Of a DNA stretch of 64,000 bases, positions 42,695 to 53,223 are shown in pieces (the stretch's first letter is position 1; every line of letters starts with the position of its first letter). The notes under the pieces are model-generated. The model made no database searches. It was not told the origin of the DNA and saw only the letters and a list, made by a program, of their open reading frames with translations. Location of the stretch: assembly GCA_023213315.1 (NCBI GenBank), contig JAKCPI010005689.1, positions 427,270 through 491,269 of the forward strand, read 5' to 3'. The position numbers and the translations under genes are program-made. Origin of the DNA: Euborellia annulipes (Eukaryota; Arthropoda; Insecta; Dermaptera; Anisolabididae).

Positions 42695-43054
42695 TTATGC
42701 AGCTAATGCGCCTTTAGCTTTTTCAGCTAAAGCAGCAAATGCTACTGCATCATGCATAGCGATGTCAGCTAATACGCGACGGTCGATGATCACTTGAGCT
42801 TTTTTCAAGCCATCGATCATACGGCTGTAAGACAAACCGTTTTGACGAGCACCGGCATTGATACGCGCAATCCATAAAGCACGGAATTGACGTTTCTTTT
42901 GACGGCGGTCACGATAAGCGTATTGACCAGCTTTGATTACCGCTTGGAACGCTACGCGGTAAACGCGTGAACGAGCACCATAGTAACCTTTAGCGCGAGC
43001 AAGAATTTTTTTGTGACGACGATGAGCCACTACACCACGTTTTACACGAGCCAT
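42695..43054 (-). CDS. rplT: Ribosomal protein L20
   Basis: 119-residue large-subunit protein needed early in 50S assembly; it also represses its own operon by binding mRNA in E. coli. The sequence [26 protein letters not shown] and the [18 protein letters not shown] block are diagnostic. It follows rpmI by 11 bases. Intact. Confidence 0.98.
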
Positions 43055-43065
43055 TTATAATCTCC

Positions 43066-43260
43066 TTAGATGTATGGGCACATACGACGAACTGAGTTCA
43101 CGTCAGAAACATGAACCATTACACAGCCGCGTAATTGACGGATACGTTTAGCAGATTTTTTGGTCAAAATGTGGCGCTTGAATGCTTGTTTGCGCTTAAA
43201 ACCGTGTGCAGTCGCTTTGAAGCGTTTAGCAGCACCACGGCGAGTTTTCATCTTAGGCAT
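43066..43260 (-). CDS. rpmI: Ribosomal protein L35
   Basis: 64-residue large-subunit protein; the frame can be extended upstream, but [20 protein letters not shown] at 43260 is the family start and GAGGT lies before it. The C-terminus reads [24 protein letters not shown], slightly unlike the usual RLLPY ending but typical in form. In most bacteria infC lies directly upstream; here infC is about 3 kb away with three unrelated genes in between. Confidence 0.95.
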   Translation of the reverse strand: MPKMKTRRGAAKRFKATAHGFKRKQAFKRHILTKKSAKRIRQLRGCVMVHVSDVNSVRRMCPYI

Positions 43261-43496
43261 AACAACCTCTTTTGAACACCTGTTCGGAACGTTTGCACCA
43301 TTGCAAAAACGACCTGCAGGTAAGGGAGCCGACATTCTAAAGCATCCCAACTTAAAACAAAAGTAAAATGCTCATTTTTTGATAGGAAATTGTCTATTTT
43401 ATATAAATGTTATTTTCCATAATCAATTATCAAATTACGAGAAAATCCATAAAATCATCCCCTATAATAAGTGCAATCTCTTAAATTCAAAAGAAT

Positions 43497-44751
43497 ATGA
43501 ATATACAAAATGATGCTTTCGCTGCATTGCGGTATCGGGATTTCTCTATCGTTACGATCAATCAATTTTGCTTAACGCTCGCAATTTTGATTCAAGAAAT
43601 TATTGTTGCCTACTCATTATATCAAATTACCAAAGATCCACTGACCTTAGGTTTAATCGGACTTGCAGAAGCAATTCCATTTATTGCCCTTTCTCTTTGG
43701 GGAGGCTATTTCGCAGATAGGTTTAATAAACAGCTTATTATGAAAATCTGTTTATTTTTCTCGGTTCCTCTGCCCTTGGTTTTATGGTTACTTTTCCACT
43801 TACATGGTTTAGGGCATATCAGTGTTAATTTCCTTTCTTGGGGCATTTATACAGTTATTTTTGGTTTAGGAACAATCCGTGGTTTCTACAATCCTTCCGC
43901 AACATCATTAAAACCATTTTTAATTCCGCGCGAACTCTATGCAAATGGTGCGACATGGACAACCATCGGCTGGCAAAGTGGCGTCATTATTGGCCCAATG
44001 CTGGGTGGTTTTATGCTTGCTTATTTAGGACGAGAAACTAGCCTATTTAGTGTCGCTGCTTTACTCGCTATTTGCTTTATTTTAATTAATTTATTACATA
44101 AACGTAGTTTCCCTAAAATTGAAACTGATAATATTTTAGAAAGTTTAGGAGAGGGTTTCCGTTTTATCTGGAAAACCAAAATTGTACTTTGGGCGATTTC
44201 TCTTGATTTAGCTTCTGTTTTATTTGGCGGTGTCATCGCGTTATTGCCAATTTTCGCAGAAGATATATTAAAAGTCGGTCCGGAAGGGCTTGGCTATTTA
44301 CGGGCGGCTCCATCTATTGGCGCACTTGTCACTATGATTGCTTTGACTCGTTTTCCGCCAACTCAGCATGCATGGCGTAATATGTTACTTGCTGTAGCAG
44401 GTTTTGGAATATTCACTATTCTATTCGCCTTCTCAAATAATATGTGGTTATCTCTCTTTGCGCTTGCTATGACAGGCGCATGTGACAGTATTTCTGTTGT
44501 TGTAAGACAAACTATTTTGCAAATTTTTCCACCAGAAAATATGCGGGGGCCGCGTCGCTGCCGTAAATGGCATGTTTGTGTCTTCGAGTAATGAATTAGG
44601 GGCTTTTGAATCTGGTTTAGCAGCTAAATATTTAGGCACCATTACCGCTACAATTTTTGGAGGATGTATGACTCTGGTTGTTGTGACTTTCTGTTGGCTC
44701 AAAACGAATGATCTATTTAAGGTAGATATTACAAAAAACTCAGAAGATTAA
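43497..44751 (+). CDS. MFS transporter, EntS/DUF894-like, one frameshift
   Basis: Twelve-helix major facilitator protein of about 417 residues. The start reads MNIQNDAFAALRYRDFSIVTINQF, and loop 2-3 carries the MFS signature GGYFADRFNKQLIMKI (a G-x-x-x-D-R-x-x-R/K form). It resembles the EntS/MefA-like exporter group (DUF894), members of which export siderophores or drugs; substrate unknown. The frame breaks at 44545-44549 (G5 for G4), after which GMFVSSSNELGAFESGLAAK follows and the gene ends at 44751. It is placed divergently from rpmI and converges on the YqaA gene. Confidence 0.85.
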
Positions 44752-44769
44752 TTTAAACATTTATAAATC

Positions 44770-44793
44770 AAAGCATCTTCGGATGCTTTTTTA
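44770..44793. terminator. Bidirectional terminator after the MFS gene
   Basis: AAGCATC and GATGCTT pair around a TTCG tetraloop, with T run on the right and an AT-rich left flank. It serves the MFS gene (+) and possibly the YqaA gene (-). Confidence 0.85.
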
Positions 44794-44795
44794 TT

Positions 44796-45230
44796 TTAAA
44801 TAAAACCCATAACCACCCAGTAAATAAACAAATAGCGCCCTGCTTTAGCAATAATGACGATACCAAGGAAGCGCCAAAAATTTTCTTTGAATAGCCCAGC
44901 AACTAAAGTAATGGGATCGCCAATGATAGGCGTCCAACTTAACAGTAAAGAGTAAAATCCATATTTATGGTAAAAGCTCTGCGCTTGTTGTAACCGCTTT
45001 TCAGAAACTGGAAACCACCTACGATGTTTAAATTGTTCTATCTTTAAGCCTAACCACCAATTGACACAAGAACCCAATACATTACCCAAAGTAGCTATAC
45101 CAATTAAAAGCAAAGCTGAATATTGCCCCTTTAATAATAAGGTTACCAATACCGCTTCAGACTGTAGAGGTAATAATGTCGCAGCGCCAAAAGCACTCAT
45201 AAAAAGCAAAAAGTAACTCAGCATACTCAA
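44796..45230 (-). CDS. yqaA: YqaA-family small DedA-like membrane protein
   Basis: 144 residues with four to five membrane helices. The YqaA signature is visible: FGAATLLPLQSEAVLV near the start, LGNVLGSCVNWWLG, FYHKYGFYSLLLSWTPIIGDPITLVAG and the C-terminal AKAGRYLFIYWVV. This is a short branch of the DedA/SNARE-associated family, whose larger members act as lipid flippases; function of this branch is not known. An ATG at 45224 is an equally good start. Confidence 0.87.
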   Translation of the reverse strand: MSMLSYFLLFMSAFGAATLLPLQSEAVLVTLLLKGQYSALLLIGIATLGNVLGSCVNWWLGLKIEQFKHRRWFPVSEKRLQQAQSFYHKYGFYSLLLSWTPIIGDPITLVAGLFKENFWRFLGIVIIAKAGRYLFIYWVVMGFI

Positions 45231-45281
45231 TCACACCAAACGACTTTTTGCTTTAAGCATTTACTAAATTTAGGCAAGAAA

Positions 45282-45902
45282 TTAAGCCACTTTAATTGAT
45301 AGTGCTTTCTGAACTGCTGGGCGTGCTGTTAAGCGAACAATATACTCTTGTACGTATGGATAGTCTTCAATCTGAATACCTTGCCATTCATAACGCAAAA
45401 TCCAAGGTAAAATTGCCATGTCAGCAATTGAGTATTCACCAGCGACAAACTTCTGACCAATGAGTTGTTTGTTAAGCACGCTATATAAACGTTTAGTCTC
45501 ATTTACATAGCGCTCTATAGCATAGGGAATTTTTTCAGGGGCAAATTTATTAAAATGATGATTTTGCCCAAGCATAGGACCTAAACCGCCCATTTGCCAC
45601 ATGAGCCATTGTTCAACCTCAACTCGCTCTTGCTCATCAGCTGGGTAAAATAATCCAGTTTTTCTACCTAAATATTGCAAGATAGCACCCGATTCAAATA
45701 TAGAAATCGGCTCACCACGAGGTCCATCTTGATCAACAATCGCAGGAATTTTATTATTTGGAGAAATTCTCAGGAAGTCTGGCTGGAATTGATCATTTTC
45801 TAAAATATTAATTGGATAAAGGGTGTAATCCAGTCCCATTTCTTCTAAGGCAATTGTGATTTTATGTCCATTGGGTGTTCCCCAATAATATAGATCAATC
45901 AT
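45282..45902 (-). CDS. Glutathione S-transferase family protein, YfcG-like
   Basis: 206 residues. The thioredoxin-like N-domain starts MIDLYYWGTPNGHKITIALEE, where TPNGHK is the active-site motif of the YfcG/YghU-type (nu class) disulfide-bond reductases rather than classical GSTs; NKIPAIVDQDG gives the cis-proline and IFESGAILQYLG the glutathione contact. The C-domain is all-helical (FVAGEYSIADMAILPWI, the usual N-capping motif). Likely acts in thiol and disulfide metabolism. Stand-alone gene between the YqaA gene and infC. Confidence 0.88.
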   Translation of the reverse strand: MIDLYYWGTPNGHKITIALEEMGLDYTLYPINILENDQFQPDFLRISPNNKIPAIVDQDGPRGEPISIFESGAILQYLGRKTGLFYPADEQERVEVEQWLMWQMGGLGPMLGQNHHFNKFAPEKIPYAIERYVNETKRLYSVLNKQLIGQKFVAGEYSIADMAILPWILRYEWQGIQIEDYPYVQEYIVRLTARPAVQKALSIKVA

Positions 45903-46092
45903 TCTATTTTCCTACTCATCGTTATCATGACTGCGTTTTGGTTTATATCATGTTTTAAGAGATCTAATGAGATTTACAATACTAAAAATACATAAAACTC
46001 AAGAATTGAATTTCTTAAAAGATATACCAATTGTCTTAAATAAAACTGAATAAAGAAAAGTGATGTGATGTTTTTTTTTATTGATATGTGGG

Positions 46093-46127
46093 TAAAAAAA
46101 AGCACTGCTTTTGCAGTGCTTTTTTTG
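46093..46127 (-). terminator. Intrinsic terminator of thrS-infC
   Basis: AGCACTGC and GCAGTGCT pair around TTTT with A and T runs of seven to eight bases on the two sides, four to five bases after the infC stop on the minus strand. Confidence 0.9.
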
Positions 46128-46131
46128 AGTA

Positions 46132-46682
46132 TTACTTTTTCTTTTTCGGTCCAAGTAACATACCCATTTGACGGCCTTCCATTTTTGGTGCTTGTTCCAC
46201 AACCCCAAACTCAGCCACATCTACTTCAATTTTTTGCAATTGAGCTAAGCCAAGTTGTTGATGAGCCATTTCACGACCACGGAAACGTAAAGTGATTTTC
46301 ACTTTGTTTCCTTCTTCAAGAATTTCAAAATAGCACGAAGCTTAACTTGATAATCACCAACATCAGTTGCAGGGCGCAGTTTGATTTCCTTCACTTGCAC
46401 TTGATGCTGTTTTTTCTTCGCATCTTTTTGCTTCTGCTTCAGGTCAAACAAGTGCTTGTTGTAATCCATAATTTTACAAACAGGCGGCTCGGCGTTTGCA
46501 ACGATCTCAACAAGATCAAGTTCAACCTCTTCAGCAGCACGCAGTGCTTCACTTAATGAAACAATTCCTTTTTGCTCACCTTCAGCACTGACGAGACGTA
46601 CTTCTTTTGCACGGATCTCATCATTAATTGCTGGACGGTTGCTTTTTGCACCTTGTTGTTGGTTACGGTCAGGCTGTTTAAT
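46132..46682 (-). CDS. infC: Translation initiation factor IF-3 with an ATT start, one frameshift
   Basis: Keeps 30S subunits free and checks the start codon. The start is ATT at 46682 (coding [19 protein letters not shown]), five bases after the thrS stop and with GGAG nine bases upstream; no ATG or GTG fits. E. coli infC also starts with AUU, the basis of its self-repression. Family motifs: [56 protein letters not shown] and the ending [11 protein letters not shown]. The frame breaks at about 46316-46319, where one base is missing before [17 protein letters not shown]. Corrected length is 183 residues. Too short in any single frame to appear as one ORF. Confidence 0.94.
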
Positions 46683-46687
46683 CTTTC

Positions 46688-48610
46688 TTACTCCACAATA
46701 TACCGGCCACGTTCGGCGACGGCAGACTTCACTAAGTCAATGAATGCATCTACTGACATAGTACCTAAATTTTTTCCTGAGCGGGTACGTACATTTACTG
46801 TACCTTCTTCAACTTCTCGATCACCAAGAACTAACAAGTAAGGAATACGCTCTATAGTACGCTCACGAATCTTAAATCCGATCTTTTCATTTCTCAAGTC
46901 AGAAATAGCACGAAGACCATTTTCTTTGAGTTTTGCTACGACTTTCTCACAAGCTTCAGCTTGAGAATCAGTAATATTCATGACACATGCTTGTAACGGT
47001 GACAACCAAGGTGGCATGAAACCAGCGTAGTGTTCAATTAGTATACCAATAAAACGCTCAAAACTGCCAAGAATTGCACGATGCAACATAACAGGTTGAT
47101 CACGATCATTGTCTTCAGTCACGTAAGACGCATCTAAACGTTCTGGTAAATTGAAGTCACACTGAATAGTACCACATTGCCATACACGTCCGAGACAGTC
47201 TTTCAATGAGAATTCAATTTTTGGACCATAGAACGCACCTTCACCTGGCTGTAATTCCCATTCCAGACCTGCTGCATCTAAAGCGTCTGCTAAAGATTTC
47301 TCAGCCATATCCCAAAGTGCATCATCTCCCACACGCTTTTCTGGACGTGTAGAAAGTTTCATTTGCACTTCTTCAAAGCCGAAATCTTTATAAACATCAA
47401 GCGTCAGTTTAATAAAGTCTGCAACTTCTTGTCCGATCTGTTCTTTAGTACAGAAGATATGAGCATCATCTTGTGTAAAGCCACGTACACGCATAATACC
47501 GTGTAAAGAACCAGATGGTTCGTTACGATGGCAAGAACCGAACTCTGCTAAACGAATTGGCAAATCACGGTAAGACTTCAAGCCTTGGTTGAAAACTTGC
47601 ACGTGACATGGGCAGTTCATTGGCTTAACCGCATAATTACGACTTTCAGAATGAGTCGTAAACATGTTGTCTGCATAGTTCGCTGCATGGCCTGATTTTT
47701 CCCAAAGCGTAAAGTCTACGATTTGTGGTGTTTTAATCTCAAGGTAACCATTGTCTTGCTGAACTTTACGCATGTATTGTTCAAGAACTTGGTAAATCGT
47801 CCAACCGTTTGGATGCCAGAACACCATACCTGGTGCTTCTTCTTGCATATGGAACAAGTCTAAGGCTTTACCAATTTTACGGTGATCGCGTTTTTCAGCT
47901 TCTTCAATACGCTTAATGTATGCAGCAAGCTGTTTCTTATCAGCCCATGCTGTACCATAAATACGTTGAAGCTGTTCGTTCTTCGCATCGCCACGCCAGT
48001 AAGCGCCAGAGATTTTTGTCAGTTTAAACGATTTTAAGAATTTGGTGTTTGGTACGTGTGGACCACGACACATATCCAAATAATCTTGATGGTAGTACAA
48101 GCCCATTTGTGTTTCTTCAGGCATGTCTGCAATCAAGCGTAATTTGTATTCTTCGCCACGTGCAGTAAATTCAGCAATTACTTCATCACGCGGTGTCATT
48201 TTTTTAACGACATCATAATCTTGGTCGATGAGCTTTTTCATGCGCTCTTCAACAGCTGCCATATCGTCTAATGTAAAAGGACGAGGCATCCAGATGTCGT
48301 AGTAAAAACCTTCTTCAATGACTGGACCAATCACCATCTTGGCTTCAGGGAATAGCTGTTTAACAGCGTGCCCTACAAGGTGCGCACAAGAATGGCGAAT
48401 GATTTCAAGACCTTCCTCATCTTTTGGAGTGATAATTTGTAAGGTCGAATCTTCGGTAATTAAGTCACATGCATCAACTAAGCGATCATTCACACGTCCA
48501 GCAACAGTATTTTTTGCTAGACCAGGCCCGATACTTTGGGCAACTTCCATAACAGAAACAGGGTGATCAAAATTCTTTTGATCGCCATTTGGCAATGTGA
48601 TAATTGGCAT
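46688..48610 (-). CDS. thrS: Threonyl-tRNA synthetase
   Basis: Charges tRNA-Thr; 640 residues, intact. The N-terminal TGS domain ([20 protein letters not shown]), the editing domain with [19 protein letters not shown] and [20 protein letters not shown] (zinc-like His/Cys site), the class II core with [45 protein letters not shown] (motif 2) and [20 protein letters not shown] (motif 3), and the C-terminal anticodon domain are all present. It forms an operon with infC, as in E. coli. Confidence 0.98.
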   Translation of the reverse strand: MPIITLPNGDQKNFDHPVSVMEVAQSIGPGLAKNTVAGRVNDRLVDACDLITEDSTLQIITPKDEEGLEIIRHSCAHLVGHAVKQLFPEAKMVIGPVIEEGFYYDIWMPRPFTLDDMAAVEERMKKLIDQDYDVVKKMTPRDEVIAEFTARGEEYKLRLIADMPEETQMGLYYHQDYLDMCRGPHVPNTKFLKSFKLTKISGAYWRGDAKNEQLQRIYGTAWADKKQLAAYIKRIEEAEKRDHRKIGKALDLFHMQEEAPGMVFWHPNGWTIYQVLEQYMRKVQQDNGYLEIKTPQIVDFTLWEKSGHAANYADNMFTTHSESRNYAVKPMNCPCHVQVFNQGLKSYRDLPIRLAEFGSCHRNEPSGSLHGIMRVRGFTQDDAHIFCTKEQIGQEVADFIKLTLDVYKDFGFEEVQMKLSTRPEKRVGDDALWDMAEKSLADALDAAGLEWELQPGEGAFYGPKIEFSLKDCLGRVWQCGTIQCDFNLPERLDASYVTEDNDRDQPVMLHRAILGSFERFIGILIEHYAGFMPPWLSPLQACVMNITDSQAEACEKVVAKLKENGLRAISDLRNEKIGFKIRERTIERIPYLLVLGDREVEEGTVNVRTRSGKNLGTMSVDAFIDLVKSAVAERGRYIVE

Positions 48611-49004
48611 AAAAAAATCCTTAAGGAGTGATGCCCTATACGAAGGAGCATTTCACCGCGAGATTATGATCGAGGCGAACCTCAAAATATAAAAACGGTG
48701 TAAATCAAAATTAAAAATCCTGAAAGATTTTACACTTGTTCAAGCAAAGTGAAAACCTTTAAGCCCATAAAATCATAAATACATTTTGCTTATCAGGTAA
48801 ACAGCAATAAATGACTTAAAGAATATATTGGGAAGATTTTTTAAACACGCTCAGCACAAGTGGTTTAAGATGAAGAAAATAGCATTTTTGCTCATTTTCT
48901 GACTGAAGGGTATTTCTCTTTAAGACTAAAGCATAGATGCTTTGATGAGTATTAAGTCATATTTTCAAAGAATGAATTAAAAATAGAACACGGAGTTGTT
49001 TCCC
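48611..49004. other. Divergent regulatory region, thrS and acyl-CoA synthetase
   Basis: About 390 bases without a gene. It holds the thrS leader on the minus side (a GGAGTG and a second GGAGCATTTC-type stretch lie within 60 bases of its ATG) and the promoter of the acyl-CoA synthetase on the plus side. E. coli thrS mRNA has operator stem-loops that mimic tRNA; I could not identify an equivalent by eye. Confidence 0.4.
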
Positions 49005-50641
49005 ATGGTTAGTGCTTATGATGAATTACCACGTACACCCGCAAATTTTGTTGCGCTATCCCCTTTACGATATTTAGAACGTGCGGCGTATATTTATCCA
49101 AATCAAGCTTCAATTATTCATGGTAAGCGCCAAATTTCATGGAAAGAAACTTACCAACGTTGTTGCCAGTTTGCTTCTCAGCTCAAACAACTGGGAATTG
49201 AAAAAAATGATACGGTATCAGTCTTGTTGCCCAATATTCCAGCCATGATTGAAGCACATTTCGCAGTTCCAATGACTGGCGCTGTACTCAACACACTCAA
49301 TACACGCTTAGATGCAAAAACAATAGCTTTCATGTTGGAACATGCTGAAAGCAAAGTTCTTTTGGTTGACCCTGAATTTGTTAATCTGGCAAGAGAAGCC
49401 CTCTCTCTTATTCCTGACCAACATATTATTGTGATTGATGTAGCTGATGATGAATATGAAGGTGAAAATCAGTTTATCGGCTCTTTTGAATATGAAGAAT
49501 GGATAGCTCAAGGCGATGCTAATTTTGAATGGCATTTACCAGAAGATGAATGGGATGCAATCAGCTTAAGCTACACTTCAGGCACAACAGGTAATCCTAA
49601 AGGCGTCGTTTACCATCATCGGGGAGCTTATTTAAACGCTGCAAGTAATATATTGGCCTGCGGAATGAAACCTCGTGCAGTGTATTTATGGACATTACCG
49701 CTTTTCCATTGTAATGGCTGGTGTTTTGCGTGGAGTATTGCAGCAAGCGGTGGAACCAATATTTGTTTGCGTAAGGTCGACCCAGAATTAGTGATGCAAC
49801 TCATTGCAAAACATAAAGTCGATTATTTCTGCGGCGCGCCTATTGTTCTTTCAATGATTATTAATTTACCTAAAGAAAAGCAAACGGATTTTGACCATCA
49901 TGTAGAAGTGATGGTTGCCGGAGCAGCTCCTCCCGTTGCCATCATTGAAGGCATGCGGAATATGGGGATTAACGTAAATCATGTGTATGGCTTAACAGAA
50001 ACATATGGTCCTTCAGCCTTATGTGCTTCGCAATCGGGATGGGATGAACTTTCAATTGCTGAACAAGCTCAGCTTCATTCCCGTCAAGGCGTGCCGTATC
50101 CATTACAAGACAGTATGCGGGTATTGGACCCAGAAACAATGCGGCCTGTACCGAATGATGGACAAACTATGGGAGAAATTATGTTTCGTGGCAATATTGT
50201 CATGAAAGGATATTTAAAGAATTCCCAAGCAACTCAAGAAGCTTTTGCTGGTGGATGGTTCCATACAGGGGACTTAGCCGTTTGCCACCCCGATGGTTAT
50301 GCAAAAATTACTGATCGCTCGAAAGATATTATTATTTCAGGTGGAGAAAATATTTCATCTTTAGAAGTAGAGGATGTGTTGTATAGACACCCAGCTGTTT
50401 TAACTGCTGCGGTAGTCGCCAAACCTGATGCTCGCTGGCAAGAAGTACCTTGTGCCTTTATTGAATTAAAGGTAGGCGCAGCAGTAACACCTGAAGAGAT
50501 TATTGAGCATTGTCAAAAGAGTTAGCACGTTTTAAAGTGCCAAAAGATGTCATAATTACAGAAATTCCAAAAACATCGACCGGCAAATTACAGAAGTTTA
50601 TTTTGCGTGAATGGGCAAAAGAACGTGCTGAGAATATATAA
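49005..50641 (+). CDS. Acyl-CoA synthetase (AMP-forming), one frameshift near the end
   Basis: Activates a carboxylic or fatty acid to its CoA ester. About 545 residues from the ATG at 49005, preceded by CGGAG. Motifs: P-loop SLSYTSGTTGNPKGVVYHH (about 190), LPLFHCNGWCFAW, the A5 motif VYGLTETYGP, GWFHTGDLAVCHPDGYAKITDRSKDIIISGGENIS (A7-A8) and, after the break, PKTSTGKLQKFILREW with the catalytic lysine. The frame breaks at 50515-50518 (A4 for A5). The sequence resembles medium-chain and methylthiopropionate-type (DmdB/AlkK-like) ligases; substrate unproven. Confidence 0.9.
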
Positions 50642-50644
50642 ATA

Positions 50645-50676
50645 AAAAAGCGACGCCTTGAGCGTCGCTTTTTTAT
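50645..50676. terminator. Bidirectional terminator after the acyl-CoA synthetase
   Basis: AGCGACGC and GCGTCGCT form an eight-pair GC-rich stem around CTTGA with six A before and six T after; it can serve the + strand ligase and the - strand darP. Confidence 0.92.
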
Positions 50677-50686
50677 TTAAGCGCAT

Positions 50687-51223
50687 TTAGCCTTGATCGG
50701 ACAATAATGCAATTTGCTGCACATAGTTAACAAATTTAACTTTTGATGCCTCGATATCTGCTTCACTCGCCTGTTGAGTTTTATCTCGATTGATTCTCAA
50801 CACATGCTGACGCAAAGTGTGACGTTCCGATGCATTATAAATTTTACTAAATTCAGTAATTGCAGGATCACCCTGTTCAATCATGCGGTCAACCCAACGC
50901 ATTAATTGAGCCTGTCTTTTTGCGCCTTGCTGCGGGGTTAAATAAGACAAAATAATAGTCTCATCTTCGTTGCGCAATAACTTACCAATACGTTGAAATT
51001 GGCGACGACGTGCTTCATAAGAACTAATGTTCTGCACTTCCATTAAAGCATCAATTAAACGCTCATCAACTGGAAGTTTCTGAATTTGTTTAATAGAAAG
51101 TTGTGCTAATTGCTCACCTAAAGCAGCCATGCGTTGCACTGCTTTTTTCTGTTCGGTTTTGCTTGCACGTCCTTCTAAAGAACCGAAATCTTCTTCAGTA
51201 TAACGTTGGGAACCACGTGCCAC
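50687..51223 (-). CDS. darP: Ribosome biogenesis factor DarP (YjgA)
   Basis: 178-residue helical protein that associates with late 50S precursors in E. coli. Signature segments are QRMAALGEQLAQLSIKQIQKLPVDERLIDAL, QRIGKLLRNED and HTLRQHVLRINRDKTQ. It follows ptsO by two bases, and rapZ-ptsO-darP is probably one operon. Confidence 0.9.
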   Translation of the reverse strand: MARGSQRYTEEDFGSLEGRASKTEQKKAVQRMAALGEQLAQLSIKQIQKLPVDERLIDALMEVQNISSYEARRRQFQRIGKLLRNEDETIILSYLTPQQGAKRQAQLMRWVDRMIEQGDPAITEFSKIYNASERHTLRQHVLRINRDKTQQASEADIEASKVKFVNYVQQIALLSDQG

Positions 51224-51225
51224 GA

Positions 51226-51495
51226 TTAATCTGCCTCATAAAATTTTGCTGCGAATAACGCCAGTACTTCACTTAATGCCTGTTCTTCGTCGGTACCATC
51301 AATGACCAATCTTAAAGTGGTCCCTTTACCTGCACCTAACATCAGCAAAGACATAATATTTTTTGCATCTACCAAATGATCGCCTTTTCCAATCTGGATC
51401 GACGAACGAAACTTTGTAGTGACCTCTATCAGTTTCCCTGATGCACGAGCATGTAAACCGAGTTTATTAATTACATCAACAGTTGTGTCTATCAT
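51226..51495 (-). CDS. ptsO: NPr, phosphocarrier of the nitrogen PTS
   Basis: HPr-like protein of 89 residues from the ATG at 51495, which overlaps the rapZ stop by four bases (ATGA); a longer frame upstream is not credible. The phosphorylated histidine is in [16 protein letters not shown] (about residue 15), and the second site [16 protein letters not shown] contains the usual Ser. NPr takes phosphate from PtsP and passes it to PtsN, signalling nitrogen and potassium state. In A. baumannii GigB is reported to act through NPr, linking this gene to the gigAB genes at 16-17.6 kb. Confidence 0.93.
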   Translation of the reverse strand: MIDTTVDVINKLGLHARASGKLIEVTTKFRSSIQIGKGDHLVDAKNIMSLLMLGAGKGTTLRLVIDGTDEEQALSEVLALFAAKFYEAD

Positions 51496-52344
51496 GACCA
51501 GTGCTTCATTTCTCTGTGTAAGACCTGAACAGACCATTCTGCCTCAAGTGCTTGTTTTAGTCTATCTACGATATAAACCGAACGATGTTGGCCCCCAGTG
51601 CAACCAATAGAAATCGTCATATAATGACGATGTCCTTCAGCAAATGCGGGAAGCCATTTTTTTAAGAAGTGAAGAATATCATCAAACATTTCGTTTGCTT
51701 GTGGACTTGCTTCTAAAAATTGTCTTACTGGCTCATCCAAACCAGAAAAACGTCTTAATTCTAAATCCCAATGCGGATTTGGTAAATGCCGTACATCAAA
51801 AACATAATCGGCATCTAACGGAATGCCATGTTTATATCCAAAGGACTGCAATATGACAATAAGCTTATCTGACTGCCCCAATTTAGACAGTAATATATGC
51901 TTTAAATCATGAACGCTTTTATCCGTTGTATCAATATGAACTGTAGCGCGGAACTGAATTGGGAGCAGTAACTGCTTTTCTTCTTGAATACATTGCAACA
52001 GGCTTTTAAAACGGTTGGCTAATGGATGCGGACGACGGGATGCACTAAAACGCGCAATCAAATCCTGATCTTGCGTAGTAAGGTAAATAACATCAACCGT
52101 CCCATGTCTTTGTAATTGCTCAAAAACATGGTCGAACTCTTGCATATCTGCCCGAGTACTTCTTACATCCACACCTAAAGCCAATTGCTCTAGGTTATTT
52201 TTCATGATCTAGCTTTGCCACAATTTCAGGCAGCAATGCCAAAGGCAAATTATCAATACAGTAATAGCCCAAATCTTCTAATACTTGAAGGGCTGAAGAT
52301 TTTCCTGAACCAGACTGTCCTGTCACGATAAGTATACGCTTCAT
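51492..52344 (-). CDS. rapZ: RNase adapter RapZ, one frameshift
   Basis: Binds the small RNA GlmZ and presents it to RNase E in enterobacteria, so controlling glucosamine-6-phosphate synthesis. The N-terminal P-loop [20 protein letters not shown] is in the first frame from the ATG at 52344; the break is at 52198-52202 (T5 for T4). The remainder shows [41 protein letters not shown] and the C-terminal [22 protein letters not shown]-binding motif. Corrected length 283 residues, typical. Whether Acinetobacter has GlmZ-type partners is not known to me. Confidence 0.94.
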
Positions 52345-52368
52345 GGCATGGCTGTCCTTTGATCTCTT

Positions 52369-53220
52369 TTATTGGGGTGTAAAGGCAACTTCTAAATTAT
52401 CAATCAAACGGGTTGCACCCAGTTTTGCCGCGATAAATAACACAATATCACGATCAAATTGAGTAGCAGGTAACAGATTTGTCTGACGAGCTTCGACATA
52501 ATCAACAACAAGACCATTGTCTGTCAACCGAGTTTTGATATCTTCTACAACTTGTTGCAAATCTTTGCCTTGATGTAACTGTTGCTCGGCCTGCTTCAAG
52601 CTTTGATAAATAACTGGAGCAACCTGACGGTGTTCAGCACTTAAATAACCATTTCTCGAGCTAAGCGCCAAACTCATCCGCTGCACGAACAATTGGCACA
52701 CCAATTACTTCTAAAGGAATATTTAAATCTTGTACAAACTGGCGAATAACGGCTAACTGCTGGTAATCTTTTTGTCCAAAGAAAGCATAGTTAGGTTGCA
52801 CAATATTAAAGAGCTTAGTTACAACCAAAGCTACGCCATCAAAGTGTCCCGGGCGTGAACTACCGCATAAAGCATCTGTAATCTGGCTTACACTGATGTT
52901 AGTTAAACGTGGTTGTGTACCGTACATTTGCTCAACTGATGGGGCAAAAATAATGTCACAGCCCACATCGGCAAGCAAACGACTGTCTTGCTCTAAAGTA
53001 CGAGGATAGTTGTCAAAATCTTCGCCCGGTCCAAATTGAGTCGGATTTACGAAGATGCTCACAACTACAACATCACATAACTTTTTCGCTTCACGAACAA
53101 GTGTGAGATGTCCTTCATGTAGATTTCCCCCATTGTTGGGACAAAACCAATAATTTTACGTGCAGCTCTAGCAGGATTTAGAGAAGCTGCAAGACCTTGT
53201 ATGGTGGTTTCTGTTTTCAT
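52369..53220 (-). CDS. panC: Pantothenate synthetase, two frame breaks
   Basis: Joins pantoate and beta-alanine with ATP, the last step to pantothenate. From the ATG at 53220 ([20 protein letters not shown]) the frame reads to VGFVPTMG-type motif and breaks at 53127-53131 (C5 where three fit), then [45 protein letters not shown] and [18 protein letters not shown] follow. A second break at 52670-52672 (A3 for A2) interrupts [14 protein letters not shown]. Corrected, the protein has 282 residues. It starts three bases after panB ends. Confidence 0.95.
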
Positions 53221-53223
53221 GAA

